A DNA stretch of 64,000 bases from Pseudomonadota bacterium (GTDB lineage: Bacteria; Pseudomonadota; Alphaproteobacteria; Rhizobiales; Rhizobiaceae). Shown here piece by piece: positions 10,248 to 19,916 of this stretch. The notes under the pieces are model-generated. The model saw nothing but the letters and a program-made list of their open reading frames with translations. It had not been told where the DNA came from and ran no database searches. The stretch is taken from contig JAEZXX010000046.1 of the NCBI GenBank assembly GCA_023419535.1, forward strand, positions 1 through 64,000, written 5' to 3'. The stretch's first letter is position 1, and each line of letters begins with the position of its first letter. A program made the translations under genes and the position numbers.

Positions 10248-11687
10248 TCAGCCTTTGACGGTCTCGTAGGCCTCCAGCGCGCGGCGCCGCGCCTCGTCGT
10301 GGTCGACGACGGGCCTGGGATAGGTCTCGCCGAGCGTCACGCCCGCCTTCTTCAGGACCGTGTCGGAGGCCTCCCACGGCGCATGGATCACCTTGTCCGG
10401 GAGCTTGGCGAGCTCGGGCACGAAGCGGCGGATGTAGTCGCCGCCCGAATCGAACTTCCGGCTCTGGGTCAGCGGGTTGAAGATGCGGAAGAAGGGCTGC
10501 GCGTCCGCGCCCGTGCCTGCGATCCACTGCCATTGCGAGGTGTTGGAGGCCGCGTCCCCGTCGACGAGCGTGTCCCAGAACCAGCGCTCGCCCTCGCGCC
10601 AGTCGATCAGGAGGTCGCGCGTCAGGAACGAGCCGACGATCATGCGCACCCGGTTGTGCATCCAGCCCGTCTGCCAGAGCTGGCGCATCCCCGCATCGAC
10701 GATGGGATAGCCGGTCCGGCCGCGCCGCCAGGCCTCCAGCTCGCCTTCGTCCTTCCGCCACTCGAAGCGTTCGAAGCGCGGATTGAAGTCGCGGGTGCCG
10801 AGATCCTCGAAATGGAAGAGGAGATGGGTGTTGAAATCGCGCCAGATCAGCTCGCTCTTGAACAGGCCGATGGCGCCGGACGGGATCGACCTGCGCCGCG
10901 CGGCGGCCGCGACCGCCTCGTGCCAGAGGCGATAGGGCGAGACCTCCCCGAACTTCAGATAGGGCGACATGCGCGAGGTCTCGTCGCCGGACGGGTTCTC
11001 GCGCCCGGCCTCGTAGCCTTTCAGAAGCTCGTCGCAGAACATCGCGAAGCGTTTGAGCCCGGCCGCTTCGCCCGGCTCCCAGGCGTCCGCGATGCCGCCC
11101 GACCAGTCGGGCTTGGTCGGCAGCAGCTCCCAGCCGTCGAGGCTCTCGGAGCGCGGCAGGCGCCCGGGCGCCGCGATCGCATCCGGCGCGTCGATCGGGT
11201 CGCGCGGATCGCCGGCCTCCTTCAGCTTGCGGCGGAAGGGCGTGTAGACCTTGTACCAGCCGCCCGAGCCGGTCTTCACCTTTTCGGGCTCGTGCAGGAT
11301 GTTGGCCGTGAAGACCTCCACCTCGACATCCTCGAGCGCGTCCCTCACCACCTCGTCGACGTCGCGGCCGGCGCGGTCGTAGCGGCGGTTGAGATAAAGC
11401 GCGCCGGCCTTGGTGCCTCGCACGATCTCCGGCACGATCTCCGCCCCCTTGCCGCGACGCAGGATCAGCTTGGAGCCGAGCCTTTCGAGCGAGGCGCCGA
11501 GCGCCTTCAGCGAATGATGGAGCCACCAATGGTGCGCGCCGCCGAGGGGGCGCAGGCCCTCGCTCTCCTCGTCGAGGACGTAGAGGACGACGACGGGACG
11601 GCCGGTCTCGACCGCATGGGCGAGCGCCGGATTGTCGTCGAGCCGCAGATCGTTGCGAAGCCAGACGACGACGGGCGAATCGGTCAT
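10248..11687 (-). CDS. phrB: deoxyribodipyrimidine photo-lyase (CPD photolyase)
   Basis: Repairs UV-induced cyclobutane pyrimidine dimers using blue light and FADH-. The 479-residue protein has the N-terminal antenna-binding Rossmann domain (VVWLRNDLRLDDNPAL, residues about 6-22) and the C-terminal FAD domain, with the NRVRM and WQWIAGTGADAQPFFRIFNP stretch typical of class I CPD photolyases. The upstream small membrane protein gene ends 13 bases before its ATG, so they are likely one operon. Confidence 0.94.
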   Translation of the reverse strand: MTDSPVVVWLRNDLRLDDNPALAHAVETGRPVVVLYVLDEESEGLRPLGGAHHWWLHHSLKALGASLERLGSKLILRRGKGAEIVPEIVRGTKAGALYLNRRYDRAGRDVDEVVRDALEDVEVEVFTANILHEPEKVKTGSGGWYKVYTPFRRKLKEAGDPRDPIDAPDAIAAPGRLPRSESLDGWELLPTKPDWSGGIADAWEPGEAAGLKRFAMFCDELLKGYEAGRENPSGDETSRMSPYLKFGEVSPYRLWHEAVAAAARRRSIPSGAIGLFKSELIWRDFNTHLLFHFEDLGTRDFNPRFERFEWRKDEGELEAWRRGRTGYPIVDAGMRQLWQTGWMHNRVRMIVGSFLTRDLLIDWREGERWFWDTLVDGDAASNTSQWQWIAGTGADAQPFFRIFNPLTQSRKFDSGGDYIRRFVPELAKLPDKVIHAPWEASDTVLKKAGVTLGETYPRPVVDHDEARRRALEAYETVKG

Positions 11688-11700
11688 GCGGCGTCCCGTG

Positions 11701-12084
11701 TCAGTTCGAGGAGCGATCGGGCTTCGGCGCTGGCGCCGGCGCGGGCCTCGGCGTCGGGACCTGAGCGGCCTGCCGGCTCTGCTCCATCATGCGGCGCTCC
11801 CGGCGCCTCTCCCACCAGACGGTGGACCGGCGGCGCCAGCGGCGCACGATGGCGAAATCGATGGACAGGATGATCAGCCCGACGGGCAGCATCCAGAGCC
11901 CCAGGATCGGCAGGAAGCTGAAGATCCCGCCGAGCACGAAGGCGACGCCCAGCCCGACGCGCGCGATCCGCGAGGCCGGCAGGCGAATCGGCCGGCCGAA
12001 GACCTCGATCGTGTTTCCGCGCAGTCGAAAATAACGGCGGCGCTCTGTCTGTCGGGGAGTCTCGGGTTCCGGAAGGTCCGGCAT
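11701..12084 (-). CDS. small two-helix inner-membrane protein (PGPGW-like)
   Basis: A 127-residue protein with two adjacent hydrophobic helices (about residues 40-57 and 61-79), joined by a tight turn with a GLWMLPVGL motif, then a very basic stretch (WRRRSTVWWERRRERR) and an Ala/Pro tail. This resembles the PGPGW/DUF putative transmembrane family, whose function is unknown. The start at MPDLPEPE is chosen over an upstream ATG. A TTGACA box lies upstream on the minus strand, but with poor spacing to the TATAGC box. It precedes phrB in the same operon. Confidence 0.75.
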   Translation of the reverse strand: MPDLPEPETPRQTERRRYFRLRGNTIEVFGRPIRLPASRIARVGLGVAFVLGGIFSFLPILGLWMLPVGLIILSIDFAIVRRWRRRSTVWWERRRERRMMEQSRQAAQVPTPRPAPAPAPKPDRSSN

Positions 12085-12186
12085 GGAAGGGCTCGCATTG
12101 GGTCGGCCGCTATATGGGGCGCACAAGTGTCAATGTCGCGTTCGCCGATGCCGCAGGGCCGGGTGAATTTTTGCGGCCCGCAGCGG

Positions 12187-12215
12187 TTGGCAACCGGCCG
12201 ACCCCTTGCTATAGG
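12187..12215 (+). promoter_or_regulatory. promoter of tRNA-Asn
   Basis: TTGGCA and TATAGG boxes separated by exactly 17 bases, about 40 bases upstream of the mature tRNA 5' end. This is a good match to a housekeeping sigma-70-type promoter. Confidence 0.7.
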
Positions 12216-12254
12216 CACACTCGCTTGGCGCCGCGATGACGGTTTCCGAGCCGT

Positions 12255-12329
12255 TCCCCGGTAGCTCAGTGGTAGAGCACTCGACTGTTAATCGATCGGT
12301 CGCTGGTTCGAATCCGGCCCGGGGAGCCA
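12255..12329 (+). tRNA. tRNA-Asn(GUU)
   Basis: Acceptor arms TCCCCGG and CCGGGGA pair perfectly, with discriminator G and encoded CCA (12327-12329). The D-arm AGCTC/GAGC, anticodon loop CTGTTAA (GTT) and T-arm GGTTCGAATCC are all present. It reads AAC/AAU. Confidence 0.97.
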
Positions 12330-12486
12330 CTTCTTCCTTCGACATCCCGACGCGCGAGACTGCCGCAGGGCGATCCGAAGGCGCTTGCCCCCGGGTGCTC
12401 GCCCCCGGTGCTCGCGACGACGCCTCCGTCCGTCCAAGCGTCCTCGATCGGTCTCGTCCGGCTCCGATAGCGCCGCGGGGCGCTCT

Positions 12487-12954
12487 CTAGACCGCGCCGC
12501 CGTCCGAGCGGTCGATCGACCGGTTGTGCACCCAGCCCGAGGCGCAGGCGCCGCGATAGGCCGCGCGCCGTTCGATCGGCTCGTCCAGACCGCAATCCCC
12601 GTCGCCGTACACGACCCCGACGAAGGTGCCGTTCTCGTCGCACAGATAGACCTCCGTTCCGACCGGCAGACGCCCGATCGGCCGCATGCTGGGGGTCGGC
12701 GTGGAGTTCACCGGCACGAACTCGCGGCCTTCGGAAGCGTTGACCGTGCCGCGCTTGGTGCATGCCGCGAACTCCCAGTCGCCGCCGACGCGCACCGGAA
12801 CGGACGGGCTGGTCTGGGCGGCGGCGGGAAGGGCGCCGGCGAGAAGGGCGAACAGGAGGGCCCAGGAGCCGAACGAGGCCAAGCTCGCCGTCGGCGCCGG
12901 CCGGAACCGGCCCGTCTCTGGTCTCGCGCTGTCGCGCCGCGCCGCTTCTGTCAC
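12487..12954 (-). CDS. small secreted SH3-like protein, unknown function
   Basis: A 155-residue protein with a hydrophobic signal segment at about residues 28-47 ending in PAAAQ, then a mature domain rich in beta-strand pattern. The mature part has four cysteines (in AACTKRG, LCDENG, GDCG and RGACAS), perhaps two disulfides, and short strands such as GTEVYLCDENGTFVGVVYG that look SH3-like. The GTG at 12954 is favoured by a GGGGAG site 5 bases upstream; an open frame continues 18 codons further up. It lies 87 bases downstream of the MATE exporter gene on the same strand. Role unknown; a periplasmic location is inferred. Confidence 0.65.
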   Translation of the reverse strand: MTEAARRDSARPETGRFRPAPTASLASFGSWALLFALLAGALPAAAQTSPSVPVRVGGDWEFAACTKRGTVNASEGREFVPVNSTPTPSMRPIGRLPVGTEVYLCDENGTFVGVVYGDGDCGLDEPIERRAAYRGACASGWVHNRSIDRSDGGAV

Positions 12955-13041
12955 GCTCGCTCCCCGTTTCTCTCTCCACGAACTAGGAAGGGGAGGCCGG
13001 CCCCGCAAGCTCCGACCGCGCGGCCGCCGCGGCCCGGGCGT

Positions 13042-14442
13042 TCAGGCGCCGTAGAGAAGCTGCCCGTCGCGCTCGCGGGCGAGGAAGCGGCGGCTGAGGA
13101 GGACCGAGGCGACGAGCAGCCCCAGCCCCAGCCCGAGCCAGACTCCGATGCCGCCGAAGCCGAGCGGGAAGGCGAAGACGTAGGCGGCCGGCATGCCGAT
13201 CAGCCAGTAGCTGACGACGGCGAGCATCATCGGCACGCGCGTGTCCTTCAGGCCGCGAAGGATGCCGGCCGCCATGGCCTGCGTGGAATCGAAGAGCTGG
13301 AAGGCGGCCGCGACCGCGAGCAGCGGGATGCCGTAGGCGAGGACGGCCGCCGCATCCGGATCGCTGTCGCTGAGATAGAGGCCGATCAGCGGCCCGGGCA
13401 CCGTCCAGAACAGGATGGCCGCGAAGACCGCGATGACGAGGGCGACGAGGACCGCGGCGCGCGCCGCGCGGCCGATGCCCGCCGGATCCTGCGCGCCGTA
13501 GGCGTGGCCGACGCGCACGGTCGCGGCGTTGGCGAGGCCGAGCGGGATCATGAAGGCGATCGAGGCGAGCTGCAGCGCGATCCCGTGCGCGGCGAGCGGC
13601 ACGGGGCCGACCCAGCCGACCATGATGCCGGACGCCCAGAACATGCCGACCTCGGCGACGATGGTGGCGCCGATCGGCCAGCCGAGACGGACGATCTCCA
13701 TGAAGCCCGGCCAGTCCGGCCGCCAGAAGCGCACGAAGATCTCCAGATGCCGCAGCGCGGGATGGAGGGCGCAGTAGAGGGCGCCCAGCGTCGCGATCAG
13801 CGACATGGTCAGGAAGCCGGCCAGCCCGGCGCCCGCGACGCCGAGCGCCGGGGCGCCGAAATGCCCGTAGATGAAGGCGTAGGCGACGAGCGCGTTGAAG
13901 CCGACGCCGACCAGGGTGAAGGCGAAGACGACGTTGGCGCGCCGCATGGCCCCGAGGAACGAGCGGAAGACGATGACGCAGAGAGCCGGGAACATCGCCC
14001 ACTGCAGGACGTCCATGTACTGGCCGGTGAACTCGACCACCTGCGGCGATTGGCCGAGCGCCGTCATGATCGCGCGCGTGTTCATCGTCACGGGCAGGAC
14101 CGCGACGCTGTAGAGGGCGGAGACCCAGATTCCCATCCGCACGGAGCGGCGCACCGAGCGCGTGTCGTCCTGGCCCGCGGCCGCGGCGACCATAGGCATG
14201 ACGGCGATGGCGAAGCCCGAGCCGAGCATCCAGAGAAGATGGAAGAACTGCGTGGCGAGGACCCCGGCGGCGAGCTCGACGGTGCCGAGGCGCCCGACCA
14301 TCACGGTATCGGTCACGTGGATGGCGACCTGCGCGAGCTGCGTGCCCGCGAGCGGCAGGCCGAGAACCAGCGTCGCGCGGATCTGGCTCGGCCAGGCCAG
14401 CGACGCGCGCGGGTCCGCCGTTCGAAGCTCCGCCGTCTCCAT
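13042..14442 (-). CDS. MATE family multidrug/toxin exporter
   Basis: A 466-residue inner-membrane antiporter (Na+ or H+ driven) with about 12 hydrophobic helices arranged as two MatE repeats. The N-terminal repeat has the typical LPLAGTQLAQVAIHVTDTVM helix start and the second begins near LGWPIGATIVAEVGMF (about residue 250). It closely follows the NorM-type pattern. The start METAELR has a GAGG site; a large upstream open frame continues through antisense of anmK and is not used. It is divergent from anmK with 123 bases between starts. The substrate cannot be told from sequence. Confidence 0.93.
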   Translation of the reverse strand: METAELRTADPRASLAWPSQIRATLVLGLPLAGTQLAQVAIHVTDTVMVGRLGTVELAAGVLATQFFHLLWMLGSGFAIAVMPMVAAAAGQDDTRSVRRSVRMGIWVSALYSVAVLPVTMNTRAIMTALGQSPQVVEFTGQYMDVLQWAMFPALCVIVFRSFLGAMRRANVVFAFTLVGVGFNALVAYAFIYGHFGAPALGVAGAGLAGFLTMSLIATLGALYCALHPALRHLEIFVRFWRPDWPGFMEIVRLGWPIGATIVAEVGMFWASGIMVGWVGPVPLAAHGIALQLASIAFMIPLGLANAATVRVGHAYGAQDPAGIGRAARAAVLVALVIAVFAAILFWTVPGPLIGLYLSDSDPDAAAVLAYGIPLLAVAAAFQLFDSTQAMAAGILRGLKDTRVPMMLAVVSYWLIGMPAAYVFAFPLGFGGIGVWLGLGLGLLVASVLLSRRFLARERDGQLLYGA

Positions 14443-14565
14443 GTCCGCCTCGGGGGTTGCCGCCGCGGCCCGATCGTCTGGCGATGGGGCCGGGGGAAGG
14501 TTGCCCGCGAGGCGTAAGGAGCCCATAGGCCTTTGTAAAGGCGTGCGAACGAAGTGAGGTCGGCG

Positions 14566-15681
14566 ATGGCGCGGTGGGCCGTGGGTCTGATGACGGGGAC
14601 GGTGCTCGACGGCAATGTCGACGTCGCGCTGCTGCGAACGGACGGCGAGACGATCGAGGCCTTCGGCCCGGCGGCGCTCGTTCCCTATCCGGACGGCATC
14701 GTGCCGCTCCTGCGCGAGGCCTTGGCGGCGGCGGCGGCGTGGCGCTTCGAGGGCCCCGAGCCGGCGGTCTTCGCCGAGGCCGAGGCCGCGCTGACGCTGG
14801 CGCAGGCCGATGCAGTCGCCTCGGTGTTGAACGAGCACGGCATCGGCCGCGACGAGGTCGAGGCGGTCGGATTCCACGGTCAGAGCGTCCTTCACCGCGC
14901 GCCCAAGGACGGCCGGCGCGGCGCGACGCGCCAGCTCGGCGACGGGGCGGCCATGGCCGCGCGGCTCGGCATCGACGTGGTCTACGACTTCCGCTCCGCT
15001 GACGTTGCGGCCGGCGGGCAGGGGGCGCCGTTCGCCCCGATCTACCACCGCGCGCTCCTCGCCCGGATCGGCGCGGGGGAGGAGACCGCGATCCTCAATC
15101 TCGGCGGCGTCGCGAACGTCACCTTCGTCGATGCCGAGGGCGGGCTGCACGGCTTCGACACGGGACCCGCCAACGCGCCGCTGAACGACTGGATGCGCCG
15201 CCACACGGGCGCCGCGATGGACGCGGGCGGCGAGACGGCCGCGCGGGGCCGCGTCGACGAGGAGCGGCTGGAGCGCCTGCTCGACCACCCCTATCTCGCC
15301 GCGCCCTATCCCAAATCGCTCGACCGCAACGACTTCACGGAAGGGATGGCGGACGGCCTGTCGGTGGAGGACGGCGCGGCGACGCTGACGGCCTTCACGG
15401 CCGGCGCGGTCTCGCGCGCGCTCGACCGGCTGCCACGACGACCCTCCCGGCTCGTCGCCTGCGGCGGCGGGCGCCACAACCCCACCCTGATGCGCGAAAT
15501 CGCCGCGCGCTGCAGGGTCGAGGCGTGCGACGCCGACGCGCTCGGCCTTCGCGGCGACACGGTGGAGGCCGAGTGCTTCGCCCTGCTCGCGATCCGCACC
15601 CTGCGCGGTCTGCCGATCTCCTTCCCCGGCACGACCGGGGCGCCGCATCCACTGCGGGGCGGGCGCGTCGTCAGGGCCTGA
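14566..15681 (+). CDS. anmK: anhydro-N-acetylmuramic acid kinase
   Basis: Phosphorylates and hydrolyses 1,6-anhydro-MurNAc to MurNAc-6-P in cell-wall recycling; cytosolic. The 371 residues match AnmK. The N-terminal motif is GLMTGTVLDG (7-16) instead of the enterobacterial GLMSGTSLDG; the catalytic Asp of that motif is kept. VGFHGQSVLHRAP (near 104-116) and the GGRHNP motif near the C-terminus are present. The ATG at 14566 has GAGG 6 bases before it. It is divergent from the MATE gene. Confidence 0.93.
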   Translation: MARWAVGLMTGTVLDGNVDVALLRTDGETIEAFGPAALVPYPDGIVPLLREALAAAAAWRFEGPEPAVFAEAEAALTLAQADAVASVLNEHGIGRDEVEAVGFHGQSVLHRAPKDGRRGATRQLGDGAAMAARLGIDVVYDFRSADVAAGGQGAPFAPIYHRALLARIGAGEETAILNLGGVANVTFVDAEGGLHGFDTGPANAPLNDWMRRHTGAAMDAGGETAARGRVDEERLERLLDHPYLAAPYPKSLDRNDFTEGMADGLSVEDGAATLTAFTAGAVSRALDRLPRRPSRLVACGGGRHNPTLMREIAARCRVEACDADALGLRGDTVEAECFALLAIRTLRGLPISFPGTTGAPHPLRGGRVVRA

Positions 15682-15787
15682 GGGGGGAGGCGGCCGATCG
15701 CCGCTCCCCTGGCCATTGCCTTCGCGATGGAACGCCCTTGATGCCTCTCCAGTTTGGAAGGCTTACAAACAAAGGGGCGGCTTCCCG

Positions 15788-16308
<521 letters not shown>

Positions 16309-16312
<4 letters not shown>

Positions 16313-17292
16313 GACCGTTCGAATACACGCGCGCCAGCGACGTCTCCGGCGCCTCCGCCGCAGCGGCTGCGGGCGCCGCGCGCTTCATCGCGGGCGGCAC
16401 CAACCTTCTCGACCTGATGAAGCTGCAGGTCGAGACGCCGGAAAAGCTCGTCGACATCAGCCGTCTGCCGCTCGGCGACATCGAGGCACATGACGGGGGC
16501 CTGCGGATCGGCGCGCTCGTGCCGAACTCCGATCTCGCCGCGCACGAGACGGTCCGCCGCGACTATCCGGTCCTGTCCAAGGCGCTTCTCGCCGGGGCCT
16601 CCGGCCAGCTGCGCAACAAGGCGACCACCGGCGGCAACCTCCTGCAGCGCACGCGCTGCGGCTATTTCTACGAGACGACGGCCTCCTGCAACAAGCGCGA
16701 GCCCGGCTCGGGCTGCGACGCGATCGGAGGCTTCAGCCGCATCCTCGCGATCCTCGGAACGAGCGAGAAGTGCATCGCCTCGCACCCCTCCGACATGGCG
16801 GTGGCGATGCGCGCGTTGGACGCGAGCGTCGAGACGCGCAGGGCCGACGGATCGACGCGCACGATCCCGCTCGGCGAGTTCTACCGGTTGCCCGGAGACA
16901 CGCCGCACATCGAGACGGTGCTGGACCAGGGCGAACTGATCACCGCGGTTCTCCTGCCGGCGCCGCTCGGCGGCCGGCAGATCTACCGCAAGGTGCGCGA
17001 CCGGGCGTCCTACGCCTTCGCGCTGGTGTCGGTCGCGGCCGTGGTCGCGATGGACGGCGACCGGATGGGCACGGTGCGCCTCGCCTATGGCGGCATCGGC
17101 ACGATGCCGTGGCGCGACGAGCGCGTGGAGGCGCTTCTGACCGGCGAGGCGCCGAGCCGCGCGCTCTTCGCCAAGGCCGCCGACACGCTGCTCGCCGACG
17201 CCAGGGGCTACGGCGAGAACGACTTCAAGATCGAGCTGATGCGCCGCACGCTTCCCGCGGTGCTCGCCGAGGCGACGGGGATGGACCGATGA
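16309..17292 (+). CDS. paoB: molybdenum hydroxylase FAD subunit with [4Fe-4S] insertion, PaoB type
   Basis: A 327-residue FAD-binding subunit that passes electrons from the Fe-S clusters to the final acceptor. FAD-binding loops are IAGGTNLLDLMK (28-39) and TTGGNLLQ (107-114). A cysteine-rich insert with C117, C127, C136 and C155 (CGYF, ASCNKREPGSGCDAIGG) matches the extra [4Fe-4S] cluster known in E. coli PaoB and absent from ordinary xanthine dehydrogenases. It overlaps both neighbours by four bases (ATGA), so the operon is translationally coupled. Confidence 0.92.
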
Positions 17293-19529
17293 GCGAGACG
17301 ACCAAGACCTACCGCCACGACGAGGCGCAGACCGACACGCGGCTCGACCGCAACGCCGAGGGCGTGATCGGCAAGCCGATCGACCGCTTCGAGGGACCGC
17401 TCAAGGTTTCGGGCCGCGCGCCCTACGCCTACGAGAACCGGAAGGGCGAGAGCGTCGCCTACGGCCATCTGGTCGTGTCCGAGATCGGGGCCGGCACGAT
17501 CGCCGGGATCGAGACGGGGCGCGCCGAAGCGGCGCCCGGCGTCCTCAAGGTCATCGTGGACGAGCGGGCCGTGCGCTGTTCCGGCGAGCCGGGGCCGACG
17601 CCGCCCGTGCGCGTCGACGGCAAGATCGAATTCTACGGCCAGCCGGTCTGCGTCGTCGTCGCCGAGACCTTCGAGGCGGCGCGCGCCGCCGCCAAGCTCG
17701 TCGAAATCCGCTACGGCGTGAAGAGCGGCCGCTTCGACCTGAAGTCGCGCACCGGCGAGGCCTACGATCCGGGCGACGAGATGGGCCTCGTGACGGTCGG
17801 CGATTTCGATGCGGCGTTCGCCGAGGCCGAAGTCACCTACGACGCCACCTTCACGACGCCGAGCCAGAGCCATTCGGCGATGGAGCCGCACGCCTGCATC
17901 GCCGCGTGGGACGGCGCCAAGCTCGTCCTGCACGGCTGCTACCAGCTGGTCGCGGACAACGTGCAGCAGCTGGCCAAGGCGCTCGGCCTCGGCCCCGAGC
18001 AGATCGAAATCGTCGCGCCCTATATCGGCGGCGGCTTCGGCGGCAAGCTCGGCATCGGCCCGGAGGCAGTCTACGCCGCGCTCGCGGCGATGGAGATCGG
18101 CCGGCCGGTCAAGATCGCGCTCACCCGCCAGCAGGTCTACCAGGCGACGAACCGGCGCTCCGACACGGTCCAGCGCATCCGCCTCGGCTGCACGCGCGAC
18201 GGCAGGATCACCGCGCTCGCCCACGACACAATCGGCTCGAACATGGCCGACGAGGCCTTCATCGAGCCGGCCGGCATCTCGACCATGTTCCTCTACGCCA
18301 GCGACAACCGGCTGATCACGCACCGCAAGGTGGACCTCAACCTCCTGCCCTCCATGGCCATGCGCGCGCCGGGCGAGGCGGTCGGCATGCTGAGCCTGGA
18401 GAACGCGATGGACGAGATGGCCGAGACGCTCGGCCTCGACCCGATCGAGTTCCGCCGCATCAACGAGCCCAAGGTCGATCCCGTCGAGGGCCTGCCCTTC
18501 TCCTCGCGCGCGCTCGTGGAGTGCATGGACGAAGGCGCGAAGCTCTTCGGCTGGGACCGGCGGCCCTCCAAGCCCGGCACCCGGCGCGAGGGCGAGTGGC
18601 TGATCGGCTACGGCATGGCCGCGGCGTCGCGCAAGAACCTGCTCCAGAAGTCGGCGGCGCGGGTGACCTTGAAGGCGGACGGCTCGGCGCTGGTCGAGAC
18701 GGACATGACCGATATCGGCACCGGCACCTACACGATCATGCAGCAGATCGCGGCCGAGATGCTGGGTCTCGAGCCGGGACGCGTCGAGGTGGTGCTCGGC
18801 GATTCGGCGCTGCCGAAGTCGCCGGGCTCGGGCGGCTCCTGGGGCGCGCAGTCGGTCGGCTCCTCGGTCTGGATCGCCTGCGAGGGAATCGCCGAGGCGA
18901 TCGCCTCCAAGCTCGGCGTCAAGGCCGACGAGCTGACGCTCAAGGACGGCATGGCGACCGCCGGCAACAAGCGGACCGCCATCGCCGAGGTTCTGGCCGG
19001 CGAGGCGATCGAGGTGGTCGGCGAGTTCAAGCCCGGCAAGGCCTTCAAGGAGACGCATCAGGCGAGCTACGGCGCGCATTTCTGCGAGGTCGCAGTCTCC
19101 TCGGTGACGGGCGAGACGCGCGTGCGCCGCCTTCTGATGGTGGGCGCGGCGGGCCGCATCCTGAACGAGAAGACCGCCAAGTCGCAGTGCTACGGGGGGC
19201 AGATCTTCGGCATCGGCACCGCGCTGACCGAGGAGCTCGTCGTCGACGAGCGCTCCGGGCTCATGGTGAACCACGATCTGGCCGAGTATCACGTGCCCGT
19301 CCACGCCGACGTGCCGAAGCTGGAGGTGGTGCTCCTGCCCGAGCACGACGCGGTCGCGAGCCCGCTGGCCGGCAAGGGCATCGGCGAACTCGCCATCGCC
19401 GGCGTCGGGGCGGCGATCACCAACGCGATCTACAACGCCTGCGGCGTGCGCGTGCGCGACTACCCGATGACCCTCGACAAGGTTCTCGCCGGAATGCCGC
19501 GCGAGGAGTTCGCCGAAGCGGCGGAGTAG
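17289..19529 (+). CDS. paoC: molybdenum hydroxylase large (Moco) subunit, PaoC type
   Basis: A 746-residue catalytic subunit binding molybdopterin cytosine dinucleotide. Hallmarks are YIGGGFGGK (near residue 246), the AMRAPGEA loop (near 357), GSGGSWGAQSVGSS and the catalytic glutamate in GKGIGELAIAG (E700). The substrate is probably aromatic or aliphatic aldehydes by analogy to PaoABC; xanthine is less likely given the subunit set and the [4Fe-4S] insert in the partner. No XdhC/PaoD maturation factor lies next to the operon, so it must be elsewhere. Confidence 0.93.
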   Translation: MSETTKTYRHDEAQTDTRLDRNAEGVIGKPIDRFEGPLKVSGRAPYAYENRKGESVAYGHLVVSEIGAGTIAGIETGRAEAAPGVLKVIVDERAVRCSGEPGPTPPVRVDGKIEFYGQPVCVVVAETFEAARAAAKLVEIRYGVKSGRFDLKSRTGEAYDPGDEMGLVTVGDFDAAFAEAEVTYDATFTTPSQSHSAMEPHACIAAWDGAKLVLHGCYQLVADNVQQLAKALGLGPEQIEIVAPYIGGGFGGKLGIGPEAVYAALAAMEIGRPVKIALTRQQVYQATNRRSDTVQRIRLGCTRDGRITALAHDTIGSNMADEAFIEPAGISTMFLYASDNRLITHRKVDLNLLPSMAMRAPGEAVGMLSLENAMDEMAETLGLDPIEFRRINEPKVDPVEGLPFSSRALVECMDEGAKLFGWDRRPSKPGTRREGEWLIGYGMAAASRKNLLQKSAARVTLKADGSALVETDMTDIGTGTYTIMQQIAAEMLGLEPGRVEVVLGDSALPKSPGSGGSWGAQSVGSSVWIACEGIAEAIASKLGVKADELTLKDGMATAGNKRTAIAEVLAGEAIEVVGEFKPGKAFKETHQASYGAHFCEVAVSSVTGETRVRRLLMVGAAGRILNEKTAKSQCYGGQIFGIGTALTEELVVDERSGLMVNHDLAEYHVPVHADVPKLEVVLLPEHDAVASPLAGKGIGELAIAGVGAAITNAIYNACGVRVRDYPMTLDKVLAGMPREEFAEAAE

Positions 19530-19557
19530 GGAGGGGGCAGCGCCCTATCGAAAGGAA

Positions 19558-19594
19558 GGCTATGGGGCCGTCGCGAGCGACCCGCCCCATAGCC
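19558..19594. terminator. extended hairpin between convergent paoC and a small secreted protein gene
   Basis: A 10-bp perfect outer stem (GGCTATGGGG) encloses an inner 5-bp stem GTCGC/GCGAC. It lies 28 bases after paoC and 25 bases after the stop of the minus-strand gene. On the minus strand it is followed by TTCCTTTC, on the plus strand by TGTTCG, so it may end both transcripts. Confidence 0.6.
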
Positions 19595-19619
19595 TGTTCG
19601 AGGAATCTCCGCTGCGCGT

Positions 19620-19916
19620 CTACTGGCTGGAGCAATAGGCTGCGAGGAAGACCTCCGAGCAGCGCACGCATTCTTCGGTCGCAGCCTTGGCCTCCTCCCC
19701 CTCTGACCCGAAATTCGCGTAATTGTCCCGGTCCGCCTCCAATGTCGCGCGGCAGCTTTGAGCTTGCTCGCGCGCGAGGCGGCAGCACTCTCCGGTCGAC
19801 ATGTCACATCGTGCGAACTCGCACTGCTGGACCGTTCCGGCTGGGGTCTGCGCCGCAGCGGACGAGGTCAAGGCCGCGAATGCGACGGCGAGCCCGAAAC
19901 TCCATTGGACTCTCAT
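19620..19916 (-). CDS. small secreted cysteine-rich protein, unknown function
   Basis: A 98-residue protein with a Sec signal peptide (cleavage near residue 22, SSAAAQ). The ~76-residue mature part has eight cysteines (C32, C37, C44, C45, C55, C83, C86, C94), including a CC pair and a CVRC motif, enough for four disulfides. It is acidic and probably helical between the cysteine clusters. A perfect AAGGAGG site lies 8 bases before the ATG. It is downstream of a broken esterase gene and another secreted protein on the same strand. No family recognised; a periplasmic or exported role is inferred. Confidence 0.7.
   Translation of the reverse strand: MRVQWSFGLAVAFAALTSSAAAQTPAGTVQQCEFARCDMSTGECCRLAREQAQSCRATLEADRDNYANFGSEGEEAKAATEECVRCSEVFLAAYCSSQ

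Noticed and set aside
17208..19346. Long minus-strand open frame opposite paoC
   Set aside because: Antisense shadow of the conserved molybdenum hydroxylase subunit; no ribosome-binding site or domain.
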